From: an uncultured Collinsella sp.
Lineage (GTDB): Bacteria > Actinomycetota > Coriobacteriia > Coriobacteriales > Coriobacteriaceae
Assembly (NCBI GenBank): GCA_900758375.1
Contig: CAAERJ010000045.1
Location: forward strand, 1-46,188
Length of the DNA: 46,188 nt
Reading direction: 5' to 3'
Part shown: positions 17,304 to 25,482 of the stretch, one piece after another
Position numbering within the stretch: position 1 is the first letter of the stretch
How the letters are laid out: the number at the start of each line of letters is the position of its first letter
Program-made: the position numbers and the translations under genes
The notes under the pieces: generated by a model
Databases searched by the model: none
The model's input: the letters and a program-made list of their open reading frames with translations, nothing else
What the model was told of the DNA's origin: nothing

Positions 17304-17500
17304 GACGTACATTTTTGGGAGTATTCAGCATTGGAGCGCGCCGTGCGCCATCCTCAGCGTCCTATTTGGAACGCAGATAGCGCCCGATCGGCATAAAAAA
17401 TGCCCCCGATGGCAAATTACGCCATCGGGGGCACTTAAAACAGTCGTTCTGCACCTCATTCAGGGCATGCCAATGCTGAATACTCCCAAAAATGCACGTC
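17304..17500. repeat. 31-bp inverted repeat bracketing the lacI terminator
   Basis: Arms 17304-17334 and 17470-17500 match as an inverted repeat at 30 of 31 positions. They enclose 135 bases that include the terminator at 17394-17433. With the operators this accounts for most of the gene-free stretch 17067-17526; I see no gene there. It may be two facing copies of a dispersed intergenic repeat. Confidence 0.7.
17394..17433 (-). terminator. Rho-independent terminator after the LacI-type regulator gene
   Basis: TGCCCCCGATGGC (17401-17413) and GCCATCGGGGGCA (17421-17433) pair perfectly around a 7-base loop. On the minus strand the stem is followed by TTTTTT. Confidence 0.9.
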
Positions 17501-17526
17501 GTAAGAGGGGGTACCTGCTCAATCGG

Positions 17527-18606
17527 CTAAATTCCCGCAAGTTCGCAGTAGCGGTCGACATTGCTGGCAAACACCATCTCGACGGCGCCCTTCTGGACGG
17601 GCTCCGTCGGGATCCTTCCCCACAGCAGATAATCGCCCAGCGTCTTAGCGCCGCGATACGCCAGGCTCGTCGGGTCCTTATAGACAATATTGGTAAAGAT
17701 ACCGCGGCGCAAGGCCAGAGCACTTTCGGGAAACAGGTCGTTGCCGATCACCATGACCTGACCGGCCTTGCCGCTCGAGACGAGCGCGTCGGCAACCGCT
17801 TCGGAACCAACGGCAAAAACGCTGCAGATAAGCTCGGGGGCGTCCGGCGCACTCAAGCGCTTTTCGAGCTCATGCTCGAGCTGTTTGACTTGCGCATGGG
17901 CACCTGCAAGATCCTCAACCTGCCATGGAATATCACGTTCGCGCAGGTAATTGTGGAAGGCGCGGGCGGTTAGATAGTGCGAATCGGTATACGGGTCGCC
18001 TGTCAAAAGGAGCACGCGGGCGTCGGCCCCAGAAGCATGGACCAGGTTTGCCGCCTGCTCGGCCATAAGGCTACCCGCCGTCGAATAATCGGCCAAGCTC
18101 GCACCCAAACGATTCAAATGCGGACGGTCGCCGTCGACGAGCTCGATCGTCACGCCCGCCTCGGCAATCTGCCCCAAAAGCTCAGTTGAACGATCGTCGC
18201 CCGGCGCATAGGCAAGCAAGCCATCAATCTTTTCACCCACCTGCAAACGCTCGTCGATTTGCTCGAGCGCATCGGCGTAGCCGCCCACGCCAAATTCAAC
18301 ACGCTCAACCGTAATGCCCTGGTCGATGACCTCCTGTTCAAAGCGATTGCAGCCTTCCCACAGGTAACGGAAAAAGTACGCGCCCTCGCGCGATGCGCGG
18401 GGCAAGCAAAACACCAGATTGATATCCTTGCGGCGCAGGCTTGAGGCACTTGTGTTGCGGTGATAGCCCATGGTCTCGGCCTTGGCGTTCACCTTGGCGC
18501 GCACGGATTCGCTCACGCCGGCCTTTCCCGTCAGGGCCTTGTGCACGGTATTGATGGAAACGCCAAGCTCGGCGGCTATGTCCTTCATGGTTACGCGAGC
18601 GCTCAT
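17527..18606 (-). CDS. LacI-family transcriptional regulator, probable repressor of the pectin/uronate locus
   Basis: A 359-residue LacI/GalR regulator. Residues about 6-28 are the helix-turn-helix (VTMKDIAAELGVSINTVHKAL), followed by the hinge-helix region and a periplasmic-binding-protein-like sensor domain (about 60-350). It stands next to and upstream of uxaCBA with its own terminator. The operators found before uxaC, the symporter and GH105 are palindromes with a central CG, the normal site type for this family, so it is the best candidate to bind them. The inducer is probably a uronate or pathway intermediate; that is inference. The ATG at 18606 has GGAGTAA upstream. I see no clear operator before its own gene. 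Confidence 0.9.
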   Translation of the reverse strand: MSARVTMKDIAAELGVSINTVHKALTGKAGVSESVRAKVNAKAETMGYHRNTSASSLRRKDINLVFCLPRASREGAYFFRYLWEGCNRFEQEVIDQGITVERVEFGVGGYADALEQIDERLQVGEKIDGLLAYAPGDDRSTELLGQIAEAGVTIELVDGDRPHLNRLGASLADYSTAGSLMAEQAANLVHASGADARVLLLTGDPYTDSHYLTARAFHNYLRERDIPWQVEDLAGAHAQVKQLEHELEKRLSAPDAPELICSVFAVGSEAVADALVSSGKAGQVMVIGNDLFPESALALRRGIFTNIVYKDPTSLAYRGAKTLGDYLLWGRIPTEPVQKGAVEMVFASNVDRYCELAGI

Positions 18607-18703
18607 GGGATTACTCCGTTATAGATAAGTTGCCAATTTACAGTTCAGTTAACGATACCCCAAAAATACTCTTCAACTCACCGCGCTCGCGCCCAAATGC
18701 GCA

Positions 18704-18737
18704 AAGCGCCCCGCGAACGGATGCTCGCGAGGCGCTT
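18704..18737 (-). terminator. Probable terminator after the Cys-rich small gene
   Basis: AAGCGCCCCGCGA (18704-18716) pairs with TCGCGAGGCGCTT (18725-18737) with one mismatch. On the minus strand it is trailed by a weak TTTGCGCATTT tail. Confidence 0.6.
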
Positions 18738-18750
18738 GGATGTCTGGACC

Positions 18751-18951
18751 TTATTTGATACCGCGGCCCAAGTCTTCGGCGATTTTGTCTACGCCTTTAA
18801 GCGCGGCGCACGTCTTTTTGTTGGAGCAATGCCCCGTGCAAACGCCACCCTGGGCGCAGTCGGCGCAAGCGCCCTTGCGGTAGATGCGCACGCACACGGC
18901 GACAAACGCAACGCCGATAACAGCCAGTACAACAATATCGATAGGTGCCAT
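18751..18951 (-). CDS. Small Cys-rich membrane protein, FeoB-associated type
   Basis: A 66-residue protein with one N-terminal membrane helix (about residues 5-24) followed by a basic stretch and a Cys-rich tail with five cysteines (CADCAQGGVC, GHC, KKTC). This pattern matches the FeoB-associated Cys-rich membrane proteins found beside feoB in many anaerobes. Their role is unclear; the cysteines may handle ferrous iron at the membrane. The ATG at 18951 has a near-perfect AAAGGAGG. A terminator at 19097-19124 separates it from feoB, so it may have its own promoter or depend on read-through. Confidence 0.8.
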   Translation of the reverse strand: MAPIDIVVLAVIGVAFVAVCVRIYRKGACADCAQGGVCTGHCSNKKTCAALKGVDKIAEDLGRGIK

Positions 18952-19091
18952 AGCAAGCCTCCTTTAGTTAACCATCACTTACTTTACCCCATTCTCCACT
19001 TACCAAAAAGGGACAGGTTTATTTTGGTCGGTTTTATCTGCGGAAACGCCACATCTTAACTTCTGGGGCAAAGTAATCTGTCTCCCATGCA

Positions 19092-19124
19092 CAAAAAGCC
19101 CGGGGTCGCTGGGACACCCGGGCT
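19092..19124 (-). terminator. Rho-independent terminator after feoB
   Basis: AGCCCGGG (19097-19104) and CCCGGGCT (19117-19124) pair perfectly. On the minus strand the stem is followed by TTTTTG. Confidence 0.85.
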
Positions 19125-19153
19125 CGTGGAAAGGGGTTAATCCTTATTCGGAC

Positions 19154-21481
19154 TTAGGCGGAAACTGCGGCAGAAGCAGTGTTGGTCTCGTCCTCGTCGG
19201 TCCATGCATGTTTGGGCATGGGACGGAAGATCTGGAAGAGCATCGCAACCAGCAGCACGATGGCCACAATCGTCCAGATACCAAACTGTCCCAGCACAAG
19301 CAGGTTGTAGAACTGGTTGATGAACAGGCCGATAACCCAAGCGAAGGCGCACTCGTAGCCGATGGCAATCGCGGTCCACTTGCCGGAATCCATCTGGTTG
19401 CGGATGGTGCCAATGGCGGCAAAGCACGGAGCGCACAGCAGGTTGAAGGCGCCGAAGGCAACGCAAGCGCCCATGGTGGGGAACATGCCGGCAAACGCGG
19501 TCCACAGGCTCGGGTCGGTCTCGCCCGCGTCGGCGACGGACAGCAGCGAGCCGGCGGTGGCGACGACGTTCTCCTTGGCGACGAGGCCAGAGACAGTCAG
19601 CGCGGTGGCCTGCCAGGTGCTAAAGCCGAGCGGGGCGAAGATCCAAGCGACCAGGTTGCCCAGCATGGCAAGCACGGAGTAGTCCATAAACTCCTCGGGG
19701 ATGCCGTCCATCGCAGGCAGGAAGCCAAAGGAACCGTTATAGCTACCAAAGTTGGAGAGGAACCAAACGACGACGGTGGACGCAAAGATGACCGTGCCGG
19801 CCTTCTTGATAAAGGCCCAGCAGCGCTCCCACACGTGCAGCGCCCAGGAACGGATCGCCGGGAAGTGGTAGGCAGGAAGCTCCATGACAAACGGGGTCGG
19901 ACGGCCGGCGAAGAGCTTGGTCTTCTTGAGCATGAGGCCCGAGGCGATGACGGCAAAGACGCCCAGGAAGTAGAAAAGCGGGCTGATCCATGCGGCCGTG
20001 GTGGAAGAATCGCCAATGATGGAGCCCATGAGCAGGGCGATGATCGGCAGCTTGGCGCCGCAGGGGATGAACGTGGTGGTCATGACCGTCATGCGGCGGT
20101 CCTTCTCGTTCTCGATGGTCTTGGTGGCCATGACGCCGGGGACGCCGCAGCCTGAGGACACGAGCATGGGGATGAACGACTTACCGGACAGGCCAAAGCG
20201 GCGGAACACGCGGTCCATGATAAAGGCGACGCGGGCCATGTAGCCGCAGTCCTCCAGGAAGGACAGCATCACGAACAGCAGGAACATCTGCGGCACAAAG
20301 CCGAAGATGGCGCCCAGGCCGCCAACGATACCGTCGCAGACCAGCGAATCGACCAGGCCACCGTCCTCGGTGCCACCCGCCACGAGGGCGTCGTGCACCA
20401 TGGTGGTGATACCCGGGACATAGGGGCCGTACTGTGCCGGGTCGACCGAGTCGGCGTCGTCACCCGCGGCCTCGACAGCCTCATCGTAAGCATCGCGGCC
20501 CTGACCGAGCACATACCAACCGTCGGTGCCGAAGAGCTGGTCGTTGGTGAAGTCGGTCACCGTGCCGCCCAAGGTAGAAACGGCGATGTAGTACACGCAG
20601 AACATGATGACCACAAAGATCGGCAGGCCCAGGATACGGTTGGTAACCACACGGTCGATCTTCTCGGAGGTGCTCATCTTGGCCGGGGCCTTGGTGAGGC
20701 ACTCATCGATGATGTGCGCGATGACGCCATAGCGCTCACCGGTGATGATGGACTCGGCATCGTCGTCGCAGTCCTGCTCGCACTGGGCGACCAACTGCTC
20801 TACGCGAGCGGCCTTCTCCTTGGTGAGGTTGATGAGTTTGCAGGCGTCTGCATCACGCTCGAACAGCTTGACGGCGTAATAGCGGCGCTTGTTGGCGGGA
20901 ACGCTCGCCGGAAGGTTGTTCTCGATGTGCGTCAGAACGTCCTCGATGGAGGAGTCGAACTTGTGCTCCGGCACCTCGCCCTTGGAAGCAGCAGACTTCT
21001 TGACCTGCTCGAAGAGCTCCTTGATGCCCTTGTTCTTAAGGGCGGAGATCATCATGACCGGGCATCCGAGCTTTTTGGAGAGCTTGTCCGTGTCGATCTT
21101 GTCGCCGTTCTTCTCGACCAAGTCGGCCATGTTGAGGGCGACGACCACGGGCAGGCCGGTCTCGATGACCTGAAGCGCCAGGTACAGGTTGCGCTCGAGG
21201 TTGGTGGCGTCGACAACCTGGACGACCACATCGGGCTCGCCGCTCATGAGGTAATCGCGCGAGCACTGCTCCTCGGGGCTGTAGGGGGAAAGCGAGTAGA
21301 TGCCGGGGAGGTCCGTGATGGTAACGTTCTTGTCGCTTAGGAGCTTGGCTTCCTTTTTCTCAACCGTGACGCCGGGCCAGTTGCCAACGTAGCCGTTGGC
21401 GCCGGTGATCAGGTTGAAAAGCGTGGTCTTGCCGCAGTTGGGGTTACCCGCCAGCGCGACATGGATCTGAGAATCCGCCAT
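19154..21481 (-). CDS. feoB: Ferrous iron transporter FeoB
   Basis: A 775-residue FeoB. The N-terminal G domain has the P-loop GNPNCGKT at 12-19, the G3 motif DLPG followed by IYSLSPYSPEE, and ALNMAD as the G4 motif. A helical spacer follows, then the membrane domain with the gate segments CGVPGVMATKTI and IPCGAKLPI. It moves Fe2+ across the inner membrane. The start at 21481 follows AAGGAAGAAGGA. An insert of acidic, poorly conserved residues lies between the first membrane helix and the first gate (about residues 320-385). It follows two feoA genes, and a palindrome resembling an iron-regulator box lies just upstream. Confidence 0.97.
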   Translation of the reverse strand: MADSQIHVALAGNPNCGKTTLFNLITGANGYVGNWPGVTVEKKEAKLLSDKNVTITDLPGIYSLSPYSPEEQCSRDYLMSGEPDVVVQVVDATNLERNLYLALQVIETGLPVVVALNMADLVEKNGDKIDTDKLSKKLGCPVMMISALKNKGIKELFEQVKKSAASKGEVPEHKFDSSIEDVLTHIENNLPASVPANKRRYYAVKLFERDADACKLINLTKEKAARVEQLVAQCEQDCDDDAESIITGERYGVIAHIIDECLTKAPAKMSTSEKIDRVVTNRILGLPIFVVIMFCVYYIAVSTLGGTVTDFTNDQLFGTDGWYVLGQGRDAYDEAVEAAGDDADSVDPAQYGPYVPGITTMVHDALVAGGTEDGGLVDSLVCDGIVGGLGAIFGFVPQMFLLFVMLSFLEDCGYMARVAFIMDRVFRRFGLSGKSFIPMLVSSGCGVPGVMATKTIENEKDRRMTVMTTTFIPCGAKLPIIALLMGSIIGDSSTTAAWISPLFYFLGVFAVIASGLMLKKTKLFAGRPTPFVMELPAYHFPAIRSWALHVWERCWAFIKKAGTVIFASTVVVWFLSNFGSYNGSFGFLPAMDGIPEEFMDYSVLAMLGNLVAWIFAPLGFSTWQATALTVSGLVAKENVVATAGSLLSVADAGETDPSLWTAFAGMFPTMGACVAFGAFNLLCAPCFAAIGTIRNQMDSGKWTAIAIGYECAFAWVIGLFINQFYNLLVLGQFGIWTIVAIVLLVAMLFQIFRPMPKHAWTDEDETNTASAAVSA

Positions 21482-21556
21482 TCAATCCTTCTTCCTTGTG
21501 TGCCTGCGCTGCTTTCTCCGCGCAGGCTGGATAATGTGCTTCAAAGATGCTGCATT

Positions 21557-21576
21557 AAGTTAGAAAAACCTAACTT
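21557..21576. promoter_or_regulatory. Palindrome upstream of feoB, candidate iron-regulator box
   Basis: AAGTTAG (21557-21563) faces CTAACTT (21570-21576) across 6 bases. The TTAG/CTAA half-sites and near-19-bp span recall boxes of DtxR/IdeR-type iron repressors of Actinobacteria. The regulator is not in the window, so the assignment is inference. Confidence 0.45.
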
Positions 21577-21604
21577 TATCTGCAGAAATATACGTCGCAA
21601 GCCC

Positions 21605-21826
21605 TTACTGGACCTCGACGACGGCCGCCTCCTCCTTGCGGATGGAAAGCTCGTAGCCGCGCACGTTGATCTCGACCGGATCACCGAGCGGCGCGACCTT
21701 CACGACCTTGAACGAAGTGCCCTTGATGAGCCCCAAGTCCATAAGGTGGCGGCGAAGCGCACCCTCGCCGTGAAGCTTGACGATGGTAGAGCTCTCGCCC
21801 ACCTTAACGTCACTCAACGTCTTCAT
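21605..21826 (-). CDS. feoA: FeoA family protein (second copy)
   Basis: A 73-residue SH3-like FeoA domain with the conserved segment RHLMDLGLIKGTSFKVVKVAPLGDP and a C-terminal LSIRKEEAAVVEV strand. FeoA proteins are small cytosolic partners that support FeoB transport. It lies between the other feoA and feoB on the same strand. The start at 21826 is the first ATG; AGGGGGACAAGAGG lies upstream as a ribosome site. Confidence 0.9.
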   Translation of the reverse strand: MKTLSDVKVGESSTIVKLHGEGALRRHLMDLGLIKGTSFKVVKVAPLGDPVEINVRGYELSIRKEEAAVVEVQ

Positions 21827-21865
21827 CCTCTTGTCCCCCTTTCGGTTTTTATGAAATGCTGCGGA

Positions 21866-22108
21866 CTAACCGACGGTCATGATGTGCATGGCAACCTTGG
21901 AATCGATGCCAAAGCGTGCGCCCAGCACCGTGACGATGATATTGGCGCCGCTCGAGCTCACCACGTGGATTTCGTTGCCCTCGACAAAGCCGAGGTCCTT
22001 GAGGTGGTGCTTCATGTCCTCATTGCCCTTTACGCGAGACACGCGCACGGTTTCGCCCGCTTTTACCATCGAAAGCGGCATGGCCGGCATCTGCGGTCCG
22101 CAAGACAT
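21866..22108 (-). CDS. feoA: FeoA family protein (first copy)
   Basis: An 80-residue FeoA domain with MKHHLKDLGFVEGNEIHVV and a terminal GIDSKVAMHIMTV strand. The start of the protein (MSCGPQMPAMPLS) precedes the domain. It is the first gene of a feoA-feoA-feoB cluster. The two FeoA copies differ clearly, so they are not a recent duplication. A 15-bp perfect inverted repeat and a TTAGTAAACTAA dyad lie upstream. Confidence 0.9.
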   Translation of the reverse strand: MSCGPQMPAMPLSMVKAGETVRVSRVKGNEDMKHHLKDLGFVEGNEIHVVSSSGANIIVTVLGARFGIDSKVAMHIMTVG

Positions 22109-22150
22109 GAGTGGCTCCTAACGTCAGTTCGTCCTCAACATCGACGCGAT

Positions 22151-22204
22151 AAAAGTTAACCACGTCTATGTTCGCTTTAGTAAACTAACACGTGGTTAAC
22201 TTTT
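22151..22204. promoter_or_regulatory. Perfect 15-bp inverted repeat with internal TTAGTAAACTAA dyad upstream of feoA
   Basis: Arms 22151-22165 (AAAAGTTAACCACGT) and 22190-22204 are exact inverted copies 24 bases apart. Inside lies TTAGTAAACTAA (22177-22188), resembling a DtxR-type box. It could be a double operator of the feo cluster or a hairpin in the feo leader. Confidence 0.55.
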
Positions 22205-22250
22205 TGGAAAGGGTTCCCCTTCAGATTTCGAAAAAGTTTCCTATACGAAA

Positions 22251-22289
22251 CAAAAGGGCGCGGCAAAGAGCTGTCCTTTGCCGCGCCCT
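22251..22289 (-). terminator. Rho-independent terminator after the HPr gene
   Basis: AGGGCGCGGCAAAG (22255-22268) and CTTTGCCGCGCCCT (22276-22289) pair perfectly. On the minus strand the stem is followed by TTTGTTTC. Confidence 0.85.
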
Positions 22290-22296
22290 GTCATGT

Positions 22297-22545
22297 TTAG
22301 AGTGAGAGGTTTCGGATCGACGTAACGCAGGAAGCCTCGTCTACGCCCGAAACGCGGAACACGATATCCTCGCCGCACTCGCCGTAGAGAGCCATGAGGC
22401 CCATAACGTCGCGACCGTCGGTATGGCGGTCGCCGATGCTGACCGACACGTCGCTACGATGCTTGGCAATGATGTCATAGAGCAGCGCAACCGGGCGGGC
22501 ATGCAGTCCCAACGGATCTTTAATCGTCTTCGTAAACTCGACCAT
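22297..22545 (-). CDS. ptsH: HPr-family phosphocarrier protein with Asp at position 46
   Basis: An 82-residue HPr. The phosphorylation site His15 is in PLGLHARPVA, exactly where HPr proteins have it. Position 46, the HPr-kinase serine in Firmicutes, is Asp (GRDVMGLMAL), so the regulatory Ser-P form cannot be made and the residue may imitate it. HPr carries phosphate from enzyme I to PTS sugar permeases; no ptsI is nearby. The ATG at 22545 lies close to GGGAGGGG; an in-frame upstream start would add 15 residues with no family match. A role as a regulatory HPr-like protein rather than a sugar-transport carrier is possible. Confidence 0.85.
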   Translation of the reverse strand: MVEFTKTIKDPLGLHARPVALLYDIIAKHRSDVSVSIGDRHTDGRDVMGLMALYGECGEDIVFRVSGVDEASCVTSIRNLSL

Positions 22546-22629
22546 GTCCCCTCCCACGACATCGCACATTCGGCCGGCAAACCCAGCCACGTGGTAGTTA
22601 TTGTACGTTACCGGCGCACCCCCGTCTCA

Positions 22630-22665
22630 CAAAAAACGAGGGAAGGCACACGTCCTTCCCTCGTT
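22630..22665 (-). terminator. Rho-independent terminator after aspS
   Basis: AACGAGGGAAGG (22635-22646) and CCTTCCCTCGTT (22654-22665) pair perfectly. On the minus strand the stem is followed by a run of T. Confidence 0.88.
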
Positions 22666-22688
22666 GCTGGCAATAGGTAGCCGCTCGC

Positions 22689-24476
22689 CTACATCAGGCG
22701 CAGGCTGACGTCCTTGAGCTGGGCGCCGGAAACGGCACTCGGAGCACCCGACATAAGGTCGGAGCCGCTGGCCGTCTTGGGGAACGCCATGACGTCGCGG
22801 ATGGAGTCGGAACCGGTGAGCAGCATGCACACGCGGTCCAGGCCCAGAGCAAAACCACCCATCGGGGGCGCACCAAACTTGAGCGCCTCCATGAGGAAGC
22901 CAAACTGAGACTCGGCGCGCTCCTCGGTGAAGCCCAGGAGCTTGAGCATGGACATCTGCATCTCGGCGTTGTGGATACGCATACCGCCGCCGCCGGCCTC
23001 AAAGCCGTCCATGACAAAGTCGTAGGTGCAAGAACCGGCTGCCAACGGGTCGGCCTCGATCTTGGCGATGTCGGTCTCGGTCGGCAGGGTAAAGGGCTGG
23101 TGCTCGGCTGCATAGGCCTTGCGGTCCTCATCCCAGTGGAACAGCGGGAAGTTGACGACCCACAGGAAGTCGTGGCCCTCGCGCTTGATCTCGAGCGCAT
23201 TGGCCATGTGGGAACGCATGCCGCCCAGGATCTCGTCAGAGAGCAGGCGCGGGCCGGCGGCGAACATCACGAGGTCGCCAGGCTCGACGTCCATGCGCTC
23301 GCGCAGAGCCGCCATCTCCTCGTCCGAGAAGAACTTGACGATGGGGCTGTTGATGGAGCCGTCCTCACGGAAGGCGATCCAGGCCAGGCCCTTGGCGCCA
23401 AACGTGGAGGCCACGCCGGCGAGCTTATCGATCTTGGCACGTGCCCAGGCGCCGGCGCCCTTGGCGTTGATGGCCTTGACGACAGAGCCCTCCTCGTTCG
23501 CGGCAGTCGCAAAGACCTTGAACTTGGAGTTGGCAAAGATGTCGGTCAGGTCGACCAGGTGCATGCCATAGCGGGTATCGGGCTTGTCGGAGCCATAGGT
23601 GTCCATGGCCTCCCAGTAGTTCATGCGACGCAGCGGCGTGGGCATCTCGACACCCATGCGACCGAAGGCATCGGACAGGACTTCTTCGAGCGCGCTCATA
23701 ACGTCGTTCTGGTCCACGAAGGACATCTCGATGTCGACCTGGGTGAACTCGGGCTGACGGTCGGCACGCAAGTCCTCGTCACGGAAGCACTTGGCAACCT
23801 GGTAGTAGCGCTCGACGCCACCGACCATGAGCAGCTGCTTCAGGAGCTGCGGGGACTGCGGCAGGGCGTAGAAGTTACCCGGCTGGATACGGCTGGGAAC
23901 GATGAAGTCGCGGGCGCCCTCGGGCGTGGACTTAAACAGGGAGGGCGTCTCGACCTCCATGAACTCGCGGTTGTGCAGCGCCTCGCGAATGGCAAAGGTG
24001 AAGTCGGAGCGCAGCTTGAGGTTGGCCATCATCTCGGGACGGCGGAGGTCCAGATAGCGATAGCGCAGACGGGTGTCCTCGCTGGTCTCGATGCCGTCCT
24101 CGATCTGGAACGGCGGGGTGACGGACGTGTTGAGCACCTCGGCGTGGTCGGTCAGGACCTCAATCTCGCCGGTCGCGAGCTTAGTGTTGGTGGTCTCCTC
24201 GCCACGGGCGCGCACGACGCCGTGGATCTTGATGGGCCACTCGGGACGCATGGTCTCGGCGATCTTAAAGGCGTCGCCGTCAGAGTGCTCGGGGTCGAAG
24301 GTGAGCTGCGTGATGCCCTCGCGGTCGCGAAGGTCGCAGAAGATAAGGCCGCCGTGGTCGCGGCGACGGCTCACCCAACCGGTGAGGGTGACCTCTTCGC
24401 CCACGTTCTCGAAGCGAAGCTCGCCGCAGGTACGGGTGTGCATGGAATGCTCATCGATGGGACGGGTCTGGCTCAT
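22689..24476 (-). CDS. aspS: Aspartyl-tRNA synthetase
   Basis: A 595-residue bacterial-type AspRS that charges tRNA-Asp. The N-terminal OB-fold anticodon domain (about 12-110, with GWVSRRRDHGGLIFCDLRD) is followed by the class II core: motif 2 around QVAKCFRDEDLRADRQPEFTQ (catalytic Arg), the bacterial GAD insertion (about 300-420) and motif 3 GFALGLDR near 540. The start at 24476 has AAAGGAGGATCAC. A leader hairpin lies at 24498-24539. Length and domain order are normal. Whether it also charges tRNA-Asn cannot be judged here. Confidence 0.97.
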   Translation of the reverse strand: MSQTRPIDEHSMHTRTCGELRFENVGEEVTLTGWVSRRRDHGGLIFCDLRDREGITQLTFDPEHSDGDAFKIAETMRPEWPIKIHGVVRARGEETTNTKLATGEIEVLTDHAEVLNTSVTPPFQIEDGIETSEDTRLRYRYLDLRRPEMMANLKLRSDFTFAIREALHNREFMEVETPSLFKSTPEGARDFIVPSRIQPGNFYALPQSPQLLKQLLMVGGVERYYQVAKCFRDEDLRADRQPEFTQVDIEMSFVDQNDVMSALEEVLSDAFGRMGVEMPTPLRRMNYWEAMDTYGSDKPDTRYGMHLVDLTDIFANSKFKVFATAANEEGSVVKAINAKGAGAWARAKIDKLAGVASTFGAKGLAWIAFREDGSINSPIVKFFSDEEMAALRERMDVEPGDLVMFAAGPRLLSDEILGGMRSHMANALEIKREGHDFLWVVNFPLFHWDEDRKAYAAEHQPFTLPTETDIAKIEADPLAAGSCTYDFVMDGFEAGGGGMRIHNAEMQMSMLKLLGFTEERAESQFGFLMEALKFGAPPMGGFALGLDRVCMLLTGSDSIRDVMAFPKTASGSDLMSGAPSAVSGAQLKDVSLRLM

Positions 24477-24497
24477 ACCAGTGATCCTCCTTTATGG

Positions 24498-24539
24498 ATC
24501 TGTGCCGCCCCGTGTCGTTCCGGGCGGCGTCGTACAGAT
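24498..24539 (-). other. Hairpin in the aspS leader
   Basis: GCCGCCC (24504-24510) pairs with GGGCGGC (24522-24528), and outer ATCTGT (24498-24503) with ACAGAT (24534-24539), just upstream of the aspS ribosome site on the minus strand. It lacks a T-run and the T-box landmarks I would look for, so its function is open. Confidence 0.4.
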
Positions 24540-24732
24540 TCGCCCGGCCTGCGTAAACCGCGCAGCCGGACATGGCGTTCTATCTTATCGCACCTGTGTC
24601 GATGTGCCGCGAAAAAGTAGCTCCTGCCCAAAGACTTGACGGAGACGAAACAATTGATGCGCCGTGGCCGTCGCTCAGGCGCGCGGCGTGCGACAATGTG
24701 CCCCAATACAACTGCACTCGGAAAGGCCCGCC

Positions 24733-25368
24733 ATGACTGCACGCCTCATCGTTATGGATATCGACTCCACGCTCATCAACCAGGAGGTCATTGACCTGTT
24801 GGGCGAGGAGGCCGGCGTGGGCGAGCAGGTAGCGCAGATCACCGAGCGCGCCATGCGCGGCGAGCTCGACTTTAAGCAGGCGCTCGAGGAACGCGTGGGG
24901 CTGCTTGCCGGCTTGGATGAGAGCGTATTCGAGCGCACCTTTGAGCGCGTGACGTTTACCCCCGGCGCGCTGGAGCTTGTGCGCTCGGCACACAGCAAGG
25001 GCTGGAAGGTCGGCGTGGTAAGCGGCGGCTTTCACGAGGTCGCCGACAAGATCGTGGCCGCCGCGGGCATCGACTTTTGCCTCGCTAACCGCCTGGAGGT
25101 CGTGGACGGCAAGCTCACCGGTAAGCTGGCGGCAGACATCGTGACCAAGGAGTCCAAGCTCATCCAGCTGCTGGATTGGGCGGTTGAGTGCGGTGTCGAC
25201 ATGGCCCACACCGTCGCGATCGGCGACGGCGCCAACGACATCCCCATGATTCAGGCCGCGGGCACGGGCATCGCGTTTTGCGCCAAGCCCAAGACGCGCG
25301 AAGCCGCCCCGTTTGCCATCGACGAGCGCAACCTGATGCTCGCCATGGACATCATCCTGCGTGACTAG
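24733..25368 (+). CDS. serB: Phosphoserine phosphatase
   Basis: A 211-residue HAD-superfamily phosphatase. Motif I is MDIDSTLIN with nucleophile Asp9 and acid Asp11, motif II is VVSGGFH, and the C-terminal motif is IGDGANDIPM. Together with EVIDLLGEEAG in the cap these mark SerB. It makes L-serine from phosphoserine. The ATG at 24733 has GAAAGG upstream; the longer frame from 24664 is not supported by similarity. It lacks the N-terminal ACT domain of some SerB forms. It is divergent from aspS and reads toward larB, with no clear terminator in between. Confidence 0.93.
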   Translation: MTARLIVMDIDSTLINQEVIDLLGEEAGVGEQVAQITERAMRGELDFKQALEERVGLLAGLDESVFERTFERVTFTPGALELVRSAHSKGWKVGVVSGGFHEVADKIVAAAGIDFCLANRLEVVDGKLTGKLAADIVTKESKLIQLLDWAVECGVDMAHTVAIGDGANDIPMIQAAGTGIAFCAKPKTREAAPFAIDERNLMLAMDIILRD

Positions 25369-25404
25369 CCGATCCGTCTAACAATTGAATCAGTCTGTCC
25401 TATA

Positions 25405-25438
25405 GTTTCCGAACAATTTTGTCTTAGTGTTCGGAAAC
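25405..25438 (+). promoter_or_regulatory. Perfect 10-bp inverted repeat upstream of larB
   Basis: GTTTCCGAAC (25405-25414) and GTTCGGAAAC (25429-25438) are exact inverted copies 14 bases apart, 45 bases before the larB ATG. A candidate -10 TAGACT follows. It looks like an operator with two separated half-sites; the TetR-type gene of the same cluster is a possible binder. Confidence 0.5.
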
Positions 25439-25482
25439 ATACCCTTTGAGTGCTAGACTTTGCGCCGTCGAAGGGAACATAT

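Noticed and set aside
17140..17973. Plus-strand frame running through the uxaC-lacI gap
   Set aside because: It crosses operators, a terminator and the antisense of lacI, and shows no protein family features.
24498..24539. T-box riboswitch before aspS
   Set aside because: Only a simple hairpin is visible; no T-box bulge sequence or specifier stem was recognised.
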